A stretch of DNA of 64,000 bases. Source: Polyangium spumosum (GTDB lineage Bacteria > Myxococcota_A > Polyangia > Polyangiales > Polyangiaceae). Shown here one piece after another: positions 52,810 through 60,650 of this stretch; position 1 is the stretch's first letter; the number at the start of each line of letters is the position of its first letter. The notes beneath the pieces are model-generated. The model worked only from the letters and a program-made list of their open reading frames with translations. It was not told where the DNA came from and did no database searches. A program made the position numbers and the translations under genes. The stretch covers positions 496,001 to 560,000 of the forward strand of contig NZ_WJIE01000007.1 of NCBI RefSeq assembly GCF_009649845.1, read 5' to 3'.

Positions 52810-53682
52810 ATGGCCGCGCCGGACGTCTTGCTCATCGGGCACGTCGCTCGTGATCTGTTAAGCACGGATCCGACGGGCGGCTACCGCCTCGGAGGCACGG
52901 TCAGCTTCGCCGCGGTCACGGCGGCGGCGCTCGGGCGGCGCCCCACGATCCTCACCTGCGCCGCGCCCGATATCGATTTCGCCGAGCTGCCGGCCGAGGT
53001 GGAGCTTTACGTCCTGCCTTCCGAGGCCACCACCACGTTCACGAACGTTTATACCGAGGAGGGTCGTATCCAGTATTGCTCCACGCGGGCGCGCCCGATC
53101 ACCGCCGCCGATATCGATGCCTCGTTGCACCACCCGCGGGCGGCGCTGCTCGGGCCGATCGCCGACGAGATAAGCCCCGACGTGGCGTCCGTCTTCGACG
53201 AGGAGACGCTGGTCGTGGCCACACCCCAGGGGTGGATGCGTCACTTCGACGAGAACGGACGTGTTCATGGCAAACCCTGGGAGAGCGCAGACGAGGTCCT
53301 TCCTCACGTGGACGCGGTCGTGCTCTCGCTGGAGGACATCAACTCGGATCTCCAGCGCCTCACGGCGATGGTGGAGCGCGTGCCCCTCCTGGTCCTCACC
53401 GAATACCGCGACGGGAGCACGCTGTACCGACGGGAGGGCGACGGCACGACCCGCGTGACGCGTATCCCACCCCGCCCGGCGAGGGAGGTCGATCCCACCG
53501 GCGCCGGAGACATCTTCGCGACAGCATTCATGATTCGTTTTCAGGAGACCCGCGATCCGGTGGAGGCGGCGCGCTTCGCCAACGTCACCGCCTCGTTCGG
53601 CGTGGAGGCGGTCGGCGTGGCCGGGATCCCGAGCCGGGAGCAGGTGCTCGCTTATATGCAGGAGCACCCAGCGCGGACATAA
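52810..53682 (+). CDS. PfkB-family carbohydrate kinase
   Basis: A 290-residue protein with GGAGGGAGGG about 11 bases upstream of the ATG. The family signature near the end is REVDPTGAGDIFATAFMIRF, with Asp as catalytic base, and the N-terminal YRLGGTVSFAAVTAAALG fits the substrate side. The middle (LLGPIADEISPDVASVF, VVLSLEDINSDLQRL) matches the 'kinase with unknown sugar' group seen in proteobacteria. It phosphorylates a sugar or nucleoside-like alcohol; which one is not readable. It is divergent from the FHA-AAA+ gene. Confidence 0.85.
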   Translation: MAAPDVLLIGHVARDLLSTDPTGGYRLGGTVSFAAVTAAALGRRPTILTCAAPDIDFAELPAEVELYVLPSEATTTFTNVYTEEGRIQYCSTRARPITAADIDASLHHPRAALLGPIADEISPDVASVFDEETLVVATPQGWMRHFDENGRVHGKPWESADEVLPHVDAVVLSLEDINSDLQRLTAMVERVPLLVLTEYRDGSTLYRREGDGTTRVTRIPPRPAREVDPTGAGDIFATAFMIRFQETRDPVEAARFANVTASFGVEAVGVAGIPSREQVLAYMQEHPART

Positions 53683-53747
53683 CGATGCCACCAAAGTAGC
53701 ATCGGGCCCTTATTGACAGGCGAGGGGTGGTGGTGTGATCTGGAGCA

Positions 53748-54191
53748 ATGGGGGACAAGTCGCGTATTCTTCTGGTCGACGACGATCCGGTCTTCGGGAA
53801 GGAGGCGGTCGGTCGGCTCCGGGCCGCAGGGCTCGACGTCTCGTTCCATCGAGGGCCCCTCGGGACACTCCGAGCGGTGCGAGCCTCGGGCTGCGAGCTC
53901 GTCGTCATCGACGTCAACATGCCGAAGATCGACGCCGGTCTGCTCGTGCGTATGATCCGCGATGCCTTCGGCTTCGGGCATAACCGCGTGATCCTCTACT
54001 CCGACCTCGCGCCGGACATGCTCACGACGCTCGCCAAGGCCCTGCAGGTGACGACCATCCCGAAGAGCGCGGGCCTCGCCGTGCTGACCACGACCATCCG
54101 CGCCGCCCTCGAGAGCCCCGCCGCCACCGCGGCGCCGCAGCGCTCGAAGAAGACCACCACGCGGAGCCGGCGGGTCGCCGCGAGCCGGTGA
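53748..54191 (+). CDS. Single-domain response regulator
   Basis: A 147-residue receiver protein. Acidic pocket D11-D13 (LLVDDDP), phosphoacceptor D55 (LVVIDVNMPK), Ser85 (ILYSD) in the Thr position and Lys106 are present, so phosphorylation is possible. The usual KP pair reads KS. The last 30 residues are basic and low-complexity (QRSKKTTTRSRRVAASR). There is no output domain and no histidine kinase in the window; it probably serves a distant kinase or a scaffold. It follows the PfkB gene by 65 bases. Confidence 0.85.
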   Translation: MGDKSRILLVDDDPVFGKEAVGRLRAAGLDVSFHRGPLGTLRAVRASGCELVVIDVNMPKIDAGLLVRMIRDAFGFGHNRVILYSDLAPDMLTTLAKALQVTTIPKSAGLAVLTTTIRAALESPAATAAPQRSKKTTTRSRRVAASR

Positions 54192-54403
54192 GGCCGGCTC
54201 CGCTCGGCTCCGGTCGCTCGCCACGTCGCGCGCTTGCGTGATCACGCAACGGCTCGCCCTCCGCGGGCGACGCGCCGCCGCAGGTACCCCCGACATCCCG
54301 GCCCGAACGACCCTGATTCGGCGATGTGACGGCTGGCATCGACGTTGCTCACGCGCGGCGCGGGCGCGCGGTCCGGGACGCGGATCGCGGGAGGAGAGGA
54401 TGA

Positions 54404-54814
54404 ATGAAATCGATTCCGCTGGGGGCATCGGCCGAGCTGCGTCACGTCGTGAGGGACGATGACAGCGCCGCGCGATGGGGCCATGGCGTGGCCGTGCTCG
54501 CGACGCCGGTCCTCCTGGGGCTCGTGGAGCTCGCCGCGATGAAGGTCATCGAAGGTGAGCTCGAGGAGGGCGAGATGACCGTGGGCACCGCGCACGAGTC
54601 CGCGGCGCTCCTCGCCCCCACGCCCGTGGGTTGCCCGCTCGTCATGATGGCCCGCCTCGTCTCGGCGTCCGGCGAGACGATGCAATTCGAGGTCGAGGCC
54701 TTCGACGAAGAGGAGGTCGTCTACCGCGGCGTCCACAGGCGCGCCGTCGTCTCTGCCTCGCGCTTCGCGGAGCGCGCCGCCAGGAAAGCCAGGCGGCTCG
54801 CGCGCGCCACTTGA
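54404..54814 (+). CDS. Hotdog-fold thioesterase-like (FlK-type) protein with altered active site
   Basis: A 136-residue hotdog protein; the ATG at 54404 follows GAGGAGAGG. VAVLATPVLLGLVELAAMKV and EMTVGTAHES, APTPVGCPLVMMARLV and MQFEVEAFDEEEVVYRGVHRR match the fluoroacetyl-CoA-thioesterase-like family. Thr and Glu of the active site (ATP.....E) are kept. The position usually held by the catalytic His before the 'TPVG' block reads Leu (ALLAPTPVG), so catalysis is doubtful. It may bind an acyl-CoA rather than hydrolyse it. The alignment is by eye. Confidence 0.7.
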   Translation: MKSIPLGASAELRHVVRDDDSAARWGHGVAVLATPVLLGLVELAAMKVIEGELEEGEMTVGTAHESAALLAPTPVGCPLVMMARLVSASGETMQFEVEAFDEEEVVYRGVHRRAVVSASRFAERAARKARRLARAT

Positions 54815-54821
54815 ACGAACC

Positions 54822-54840
54822 GGCCGAGCTCGGCTCGGCC
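54822..54840 (+). terminator. Hairpin downstream of the hotdog gene
   Basis: GGCCGAG (54822-54828), loop CTCGG and CTCGGCC (54834-54840) form a perfect 7-bp stem eight bases after the hotdog stop codon. There is no T-tract. It is a possible terminator, but stems of this size can arise by chance at this GC content. Confidence 0.4.
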
Positions 54841-55003
54841 TCGCAAAGGGGCACTCCCCATCGATGGGACAGCTCGTACGTCCGTATCCAGAAGATGAAG
54901 AGCAGACGAGCGCGGGGCGCTTTTCGACGATCCCCCTCCCCGGCGCGTGGCGTGGCCCGGCCTCCGGCGCCATGACATGGTGACCTCCGGGGGGGAGGAG
55001 ACG

Positions 55004-56917
55004 ATGTCGGCACGTAAATCGGAAATCGTCCAGACCGTGCCCCTGCCGTCGAGCGCCGTGGACGCGCTCCGGCAGGCCCGGCGCGGGGGTTTGCCGATTG
55101 CGCTGCTCGCCTACCACCGAGACGGCACGGAGCTCGTCGAGCTCCCGCTCGGCGGCTCGCTGGTCATCGGGCGCGCGCACCCGGCCGACGTGCAATTCGA
55201 CGACGATAGCCTGTCGCGCGAGCACGCCCGCTTCACGCGTATCGAGGACGGGGTCGTGCGCGTGGAGGATCTCGGCTCGCTCAATGGCACGTGGGTGCGG
55301 GGCGAACGCGTGACGCAGGGAGAGGCGCGGGTCGGCGACGAGGTGGTGCTCGGGCGGGTGATCGTGAACGTCTGCGAGCGCGCGCCCGAGGCGGGGGTCC
55401 TCTCCGGCCTGGTGAGCCACGAGCGTTTTCGGGTCGCGCTCGAGGAGGAAGTGGTCCGCGCGCGGTTCTTCGGGCGCAGCGCGGCGGTCCTGCTCGTGCG
55501 CGCCGGGCGCGGCGAGCGCGTCCACGTGAGCCGCTGGGCGCCGCGGGTGCGGGACACGTTGCGCCCGGTCGACAAGATGGCGCTTTATAGCCTGGACGCG
55601 GTCGCCATTCTCCTGCCGGAGGCCACGCTCGCGACCGCGCTCGAGGTCGCCCGCGCGATCACGACGCCGCGCCCGGGGGACGTGCCGCTGTTCGCGGGCG
55701 TGGCCGCTTCGCCGGAGACGGCGACGTCCGCCGAGAAGCTGCTCGAGGGGTGCTGGGCCGCGGCGCAGGGCGCATTGCCCGGAAGACCGGTGCAGGCGGC
55801 GCCGTGCGGGCCCTGGACCTGGGGCGGCGCTTCCGAGGAAAAACCCATGAACGAGCGGGAGGTGGTGGTGAGCCCCGCGATGAAGAAGATTCACGCCTCG
55901 GTCGCGCGGCTCGCGCGTTCGTCGATCCCCATTCTGATCCAGGGCGAGACGGGGACGGGCAAGGAGGTCCTGGCCCGGGCGCTGCACGAGCAGGGCCCGA
56001 GGCGGGGTCGGCCGATGGTTTGTCTCAATTGCGGCGCCGTCCCGCCGCAGCTCGTCGAGAGCACGCTCTTCGGGCACGAGCGCGGCGCGTTCACCGGGGC
56101 CAGCCAGCAGCAAAAAGGCATCTTCGAGGCCGCGGACGGCGGGACGGTGTTCCTCGACGAGATCGGCGAGCTGCCCTTCCCGGCGCAGGCCGCGCTCCTG
56201 CGCGTGCTCGAGGAGAAACGGGTGACGCGTGTCGGCTCGAACAAGGCCATCGAGGTCGACGTGCGGCTCATCGCGGCCACGCACCGCGATCTGGAGGCGA
56301 TGTGCGAGGCGGGCACGTTCCGCCTGGATCTGGTCTACCGCCTCAACACGATGACGCTCACCCTGCCGCCGCTGCGGGAGCGCGTGGAGGAGATCGAGCC
56401 GCTGGCCATGCATTTCCTGGATCAGGCGAACCGCGCGAACGAGCGCCATATCCGGGGAATCGAGCCCGCGGCGCTCGCGCTCATGCAGAGTTATTCGTGG
56501 GCGGGCAACGTGCGGGAGCTCAGGAACGCGATCGAGCGCGCCGTGGTCATCGCCGAGGGGGAATGGATCTCGGTGCAGGACCTGCCCGAGCGCGTCCGCG
56601 CGGCGTCGAGGAGCGCGGCACCGGCGGAGCGCGCCGCCGAGGCGGATGTGGGTCCGCCGAGCGGGGCCGCGTCGAGCGACGCCGGCAGCATCCGGGCGCG
56701 CCTGCAGCAATACGAGGCGCATCTCATCGTGGAGGCGCTGCGGGAGGCGCAATGGAACCAGACGGAGGCGGCGCGCAAGCTCGAGATGCCGCTCCGGACG
56801 CTGGTGCACCGCATGAAGGTGCTCGGCATCAAGAAGCTCGGTTACGGCCCCGCGGGGCCGTCCTCCGGGGTGTACGCGATCGACGCGGGCGCGAGCGACG
56901 ATTCGAGCGACGATTGA
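55004..56917 (+). CDS. Sigma-54-dependent FHA-AAA+-Fis activator
   Basis: A 637-residue protein; the ATG at 55004 follows GGGGGAGGAG. Residues 52-105 are FHA (SLVIGRAHPADVQFD, SLSREHARFTRI, SLNGTWV). Residues 135-260 resemble a degenerate GGDEF/cyclase-like domain (RFRVALEEEVVRARFFGRSA, VAILLPEATLATALEVA) without catalytic motifs. The AAA+ domain has Walker A GETGTGKE (314-321), an intact GAFTGA loop (361-366) and Walker B VFLDEIGEL. A Fis-type helix-turn-helix is at the C-terminus (NQTEAARKLEMPLRTLVHRM). This one should activate sigma-54 promoters once a phosphothreonine partner binds the FHA domain. Nearby TPR kinases are natural candidates. Confidence 0.92.
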   Translation: MSARKSEIVQTVPLPSSAVDALRQARRGGLPIALLAYHRDGTELVELPLGGSLVIGRAHPADVQFDDDSLSREHARFTRIEDGVVRVEDLGSLNGTWVRGERVTQGEARVGDEVVLGRVIVNVCERAPEAGVLSGLVSHERFRVALEEEVVRARFFGRSAAVLLVRAGRGERVHVSRWAPRVRDTLRPVDKMALYSLDAVAILLPEATLATALEVARAITTPRPGDVPLFAGVAASPETATSAEKLLEGCWAAAQGALPGRPVQAAPCGPWTWGGASEEKPMNEREVVVSPAMKKIHASVARLARSSIPILIQGETGTGKEVLARALHEQGPRRGRPMVCLNCGAVPPQLVESTLFGHERGAFTGASQQQKGIFEAADGGTVFLDEIGELPFPAQAALLRVLEEKRVTRVGSNKAIEVDVRLIAATHRDLEAMCEAGTFRLDLVYRLNTMTLTLPPLRERVEEIEPLAMHFLDQANRANERHIRGIEPAALALMQSYSWAGNVRELRNAIERAVVIAEGEWISVQDLPERVRAASRSAAPAERAAEADVGPPSGAASSDAGSIRARLQQYEAHLIVEALREAQWNQTEAARKLEMPLRTLVHRMKVLGIKKLGYGPAGPSSGVYAIDAGASDDSSDD

Positions 56918-56924
56918 CGCACCT

Positions 56925-57950
56925 TCAGCCGAAGAGCGGCAAGCTGGGGGCGAACCCGAGGTACACCTTGGCCTCGGGAGGCTCGTCGGGCCGCACGACG
57001 AGCTTGAGGGAGAGCCAGCCATTGATCCGGCTGGGCCAGCGGTGGTTTGGCAAGGCAACTTGGGCTTCTCTCGGCCAGAGCGGGAGCGCTTCGCGCTTGG
57101 CCGGCGTGCAGAGGCCCCGCGCGGAGAGCGCGTCGAGGAGCGGCGCGAAGCTTCGATCACCCGGAGTGCATTCGATCTCCAGGCCGAGGATGGGCAAGAC
57201 GTCGGCGCCGACATCGAGCTGAACGCTGATCCGGCTCGCATACGGCGCCAGCATCGAGGCGGCCTCCTCGGCCTGCCGCGTGGGGCCGGGCCAGCCAATT
57301 CGATCGAGATAACCCGAGATGGCGCCGCTCGGCAGGGCCGCCCCCAATCGAATCGCTTCTCGCCCGCGCGGCGCGAGCGGTCCCAGGTAACTCACGTGGG
57401 CCCTCTGCGGCAAGAGCGCGACGCAACGAGCGAGCGCGGCGTCGACGGCAGGGTCGAGCTCGCTCCCGAGCAGGAGCGGGAGGGCGCGGGTGATCACCTG
57501 CGCGCACGCCGCCCGGTGGGCCTCGTCGGTCTCGCCCGGCGGGCGCGCGCCGAACATGTGCCGATCCACGCAGGGGAACACGAGCGGCGGCGGGGCGTGC
57601 CGCTCCCCCACGACGTCGAATTCGAGCCAGACGGCGGGCACCTCGACGCCGAGGAGTGATCCCGGCCGCGCCCATTCCGCGCAAAAATCGAGGACGCGTC
57701 GCCACACCGGCGACACGAGCTCGCCGCGCCGACGCAGGAGGGCGCGGTGCCCTCCCGCATGGCCGCTCACGGCCATCACGAGATCGACGCGCTCGCTCGA
57801 ACCCAGGCGACATTCGAGGGCAGCGCCGGAGGCCACCGGAGGCAGCTCGGACGCGGTCGCCATGAGCGCGCGGAGCGCGCCCGGACAAACGAGCGCGGAA
57901 GGCAAGAGCGGCGCGACGAGCGCGAGGGATGGGTCGAGAGCGACGAGCAC
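56925..57950 (-). CDS. Hypothetical protein, last gene of the 57-64 kb operon
   Basis: A 341-residue protein from a GTG at 57950 with GGAGG directly upstream (GGAGGCCAAG). It is soluble, with no signal, and mixes helices (HRAACAQVITRALPLLLG, DAALARCVALLPQ) and strands (RISVQLDVGADVLPILGLEI, GWLSLKLVVRPDE). No known motif was found. It follows the two IPT proteins by 34 bases and closes the operon, with seven bases to the convergent sigma-54 activator gene. Its function is unknown; context suggests it belongs with the small IPT proteins. Confidence 0.7.
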   Translation of the reverse strand: MLVALDPSLALVAPLLPSALVCPGALRALMATASELPPVASGAALECRLGSSERVDLVMAVSGHAGGHRALLRRRGELVSPVWRRVLDFCAEWARPGSLLGVEVPAVWLEFDVVGERHAPPPLVFPCVDRHMFGARPPGETDEAHRAACAQVITRALPLLLGSELDPAVDAALARCVALLPQRAHVSYLGPLAPRGREAIRLGAALPSGAISGYLDRIGWPGPTRQAEEAASMLAPYASRISVQLDVGADVLPILGLEIECTPGDRSFAPLLDALSARGLCTPAKREALPLWPREAQVALPNHRWPSRINGWLSLKLVVRPDEPPEAKVYLGFAPSLPLFG

Positions 57951-57984
57951 CTTGGCCTCCGTCTTTCACCCGGGAGCGCTCGCG

Positions 57985-58500
57985 TCATTCGTGGACCGTG
58001 AAGGCACCGGCGAGCGTCCCCGCTCGCGCCTCCGACGCGTCCTCCCCGTCGTGGACGACCACGTCGTAGAGCCCGAGGGGGGTCTGCTCGCCGAGCGTGA
58101 ATCGCGCGGTGATACGTGCCTGACGGCCGATCGCGACGCTCTCCACCGCCCCGACGACGCGCACGTCCCCGCGCCGGAGCTCGGCGCGGGCGTCGACCGG
58201 GAAGAATACTCCGTAAATGGTCACGAGCACCTCCTCGCCCGCGCGCCCGCTCCTCGGCGAGATGGACGTGATACGTGGTCGGGGCGGGAACCAGGGTACC
58301 CATGACCGAAGGTCCACTGCGGCGACGGACCCGAGCTCCCGCGCGACCGCATCGGTGAGGCGCTGGAAGTCGCGGGCCCGGATCGTCTCCTTCTCCTCCT
58401 CGGTGAGGCCTTCTCGGCTCATGACTCCCTCCGGATCCGCGAGAAACTCCTCCCGGAGACCGCGGTTCCTCCGGAGCTCGGCGATGAAATCGAATAACAC
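57985..58500 (-). CDS. LigA-like N-terminus plus IPT/TIG domain protein (paralogue A)
   Basis: A 171-residue protein from a GTG at 58500 that follows GGGGAGGTCC. The start aligns with that of the next paralogue. Residues 1-50 (VLFDFIAELRRNRGLREEFL, DPEGVMSREGLTEEEKETI, RARD) resemble the small LigA-type helical domain ('F..DPE....+GLT.EE..+...RD'). Residues 75-165 form an IPT/TIG immunoglobulin-like fold (PRITSISPRSGRAGEEVLVT, ARITARFTLG, GLYDVVVHDG). There is no signal peptide, which is odd for an IPT protein. The IPT half is similar to that of its paralogue. Confidence 0.75.
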   Translation of the reverse strand: MLFDFIAELRRNRGLREEFLADPEGVMSREGLTEEEKETIRARDFQRLTDAVARELGSVAAVDLRSWVPWFPPRPRITSISPRSGRAGEEVLVTIYGVFFPVDARAELRRGDVRVVGAVESVAIGRQARITARFTLGEQTPLGLYDVVVHDGEDASEARAGTLAGAFTVHE

Positions 58501-58531
58501 CCGGACCTCCCCTAGTTCCCGGCCAAACACG

Positions 58532-59038
58532 TCACTTGCGGACCGTGAAGCCCCCCGGGAGCGTCGCGGCCTCGTCCGCCGCCGCTTGCGCCGGGCCGTA
58601 GACGAGCACGTCGTACGGGCCGACGGGGATGTCCGCGCCGAGCGAGAATCGTGCGGTGATGCGCGCGTTCGGCTCGGTCTCGACGCTCTGCACGGCACCG
58701 ACGATACGGACGTCGCCGCTCCGGAGCTCGGCGCGGGAGCCCTCCGAGAAGAAGACGCCCTGGATGGTCACGACCACCTCTTTGCCTCTGCGCCCGCTGT
58801 TCGGCGAGATGGACGTGATACGGGGCTCGGGGGGGAACCACTTGAGCTGCGGCTCCTTCAGGGCGATCCCGAGCTGCCGGACGACCGCATCCATGATGCG
58901 CCGCTCGTCGCGGGACCGCACGATCTCCTTCTCCTCGTCGGTCAGCCCCTCCCGGCACATCACGCCCTCCGGGTCCGCGAGGAAATCGGCCTGGAGCTTG
59001 GGGTTCTTCCGGAGTTCGGCGACGAAATCGAATAACAT
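58532..59038 (-). CDS. LigA-like N-terminus plus IPT/TIG domain protein (paralogue B)
   Basis: A 168-residue protein; the ATG at 59038 follows GGGAGGTC. It matches the neighbour at 57985-58500 across its length: MLFDFVAELRKNPKLQADFL, DPEGVMCREGLTDEEKEIV, then PRITSISPNSGRRGKEVVVT, ARITARFSLG and a closing GFTVRK. The tandem duplication has kept start, size and domain order. Both lack an export signal. The N-terminal domain is known from LigAB dioxygenase small subunits, but no large subunit is present here, so it may be used as a docking or carrier element. Confidence 0.75.
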   Translation of the reverse strand: MLFDFVAELRKNPKLQADFLADPEGVMCREGLTDEEKEIVRSRDERRIMDAVVRQLGIALKEPQLKWFPPEPRITSISPNSGRRGKEVVVTIQGVFFSEGSRAELRSGDVRIVGAVQSVETEPNARITARFSLGADIPVGPYDVLVYGPAQAAADEAATLPGGFTVRK

Positions 59039-59075
59039 CCTGACCTCCCGTGCTCCCTCCGAAGACGTACCTGCG

Positions 59076-60635
59076 TCAACGGGACGAGCGGCGGTAAAAT
59101 ACGTGGTTTGGCGCGAAGGTGCTGGTGAGGACGATGTCCGGCTGGCTGGAGACGAGGTAACGGACGGTCACCTGGTCGCCGGGCAACAAGCGCTGCCCGA
59201 ACGAAACCCAGTTGCCACCCGGCACCACGACATACTCCCCGCGCCCGAGCGCGACGCCATTGCGACGCACCTCGACGATACCTTCGGTGACCTGATGCAA
59301 GAGGGTGACCACCGCCCGAGGTCGCTCGATCGACAGGGAGATCGAGGCCTCCTCCAGGCTGTCCCGGGAGAGGTCGGCGACCAGGATCGTCTCGCCGACC
59401 GTGCACGTACGCGACACCCACGCGGGTTTCGCGCCGAACACCCCGGCGCCACCCAGGTAGATCTCGAGAGGCGCGCCCATACCGAGGACGGCGGGGCCCC
59501 AGCGGGTCGCGAGCAGATCGAGCACATCGTCGCCGCTCACGTCCGCGAGCAATACGCCGGATCCCCAGCCGACGCTCTCCGCGCTCCAGATCGGCGCCTC
59601 GTCCACGAAGGGCGCATACACCATCAAGCGCGAGAGGCTGCCGAGGCCCGGCGCGCAGGGCGTATTCTCCGTCTCGGGCCAGCCCCCGGGCGGGGGCTCG
59701 GACGGAGGATCCCAGAAATCGTTGTACGAGGTGACGAGGCGGGGCGATCCCCCGACGATCCCCACGTCGACGAAGAACGGCAAGCCATCCTCGGCGCGCG
59801 CCGTCCAGTACGGCGCGGCCGGGAGCGTCACGGAACCATTCGGGTCGAGGCGAGCGCGGTAGATCGGCAAGGACGGCGCCGCCACGGCCATGTCGAGCAG
59901 GCCGTCCCCGTCGATGTCCGCGAACTTCATGTTGAAGCTGGTCATCGGCGTGTCGGATTGCCAGGTGGGGCTCGGCGAGAGGCGCCCGCCCTCATTTCCG
60001 TAAATCCGCACCCGCCCCGGCGCGCGGCCCTCCTCGAAGACGACGGCGACGGCGAGGTCGAGATCCCCGTCGCCGTCGTAATCGCCGAGCGCGCCTCCCG
60101 TGCTCCTGTAACGATCCTCCGTGCGATAACTCGGCGAAGGCTCGAGGGCGCCGCCGCGATTGAAGTACACCTTCGCGTACCCTTCGGCGGCCGTGTTCTC
60201 GGGCGCGGGCGCCACCGTGATCGCCACGTCGACCCAGCCGTCGAGGTCGATGTCACCGACGGCCACGCCGGTGTGATGGTCCTCGTCATTCGAGGACCAG
60301 CTCGGCGTCGTCGGGAAACGACCTCGCCCGTCGTTGTAGAAGACCGTGACCGGGTTTTCGGCCAGGTCGTTCCCGTTCGCCACGATGAGATCCTTGAAGC
60401 CGTCGCCGTTGATGTCGGCGAGCGCAGCGCCCAGCGAATGGGCCTCGGCGTCAGCCGAGCTCCAGCCCGGCTGCGGGGCGTAGGGCAACCTCGAGGGGGC
60501 CCGCGACGCCGCGTCGGCCTCGCCGTGGAGCTCGTCCACGCCGCAGCCGGTCAGAGCCACGGCGAGCGCGCCGAGGGTGACGGCCGCCCATTGCGCAGCC
60601 AAACCACACCGCCGCATTTCCATTGTCGAACCCAT
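59076..60635 (-). CDS. FG-GAP/VCBS-repeat lipoprotein
   Basis: A 519-residue protein. The signal ends in AVALTGC (Cys at about 31). FG-GAP type calcium-binding repeats are visible: AALADINGDGFKDLIVAN, AVGDIDLDGWVDVAIT, ALGDYDGDGDLDLAVAV, KFADIDGDGLLDMAVA and a divergent LLADVSGDDVLDLLAT. These build a propeller like the integrin-alpha N-terminus. The C-terminal 110 residues are beta-rich and may be another Ig-like domain. It is expected on the outer cell surface as a binding protein. It follows the kinase-ATPase gene by 15 bases. Confidence 0.85.
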   Translation of the reverse strand: MGSTMEMRRCGLAAQWAAVTLGALAVALTGCGVDELHGEADAASRAPSRLPYAPQPGWSSADAEAHSLGAALADINGDGFKDLIVANGNDLAENPVTVFYNDGRGRFPTTPSWSSNDEDHHTGVAVGDIDLDGWVDVAITVAPAPENTAAEGYAKVYFNRGGALEPSPSYRTEDRYRSTGGALGDYDGDGDLDLAVAVVFEEGRAPGRVRIYGNEGGRLSPSPTWQSDTPMTSFNMKFADIDGDGLLDMAVAAPSLPIYRARLDPNGSVTLPAAPYWTARAEDGLPFFVDVGIVGGSPRLVTSYNDFWDPPSEPPPGGWPETENTPCAPGLGSLSRLMVYAPFVDEAPIWSAESVGWGSGVLLADVSGDDVLDLLATRWGPAVLGMGAPLEIYLGGAGVFGAKPAWVSRTCTVGETILVADLSRDSLEEASISLSIERPRAVVTLLHQVTEGIVEVRRNGVALGRGEYVVVPGGNWVSFGQRLLPGDQVTVRYLVSSQPDIVLTSTFAPNHVFYRRSSR

Positions 60636-60650
60636 CTGTCCCGCCCCCCT

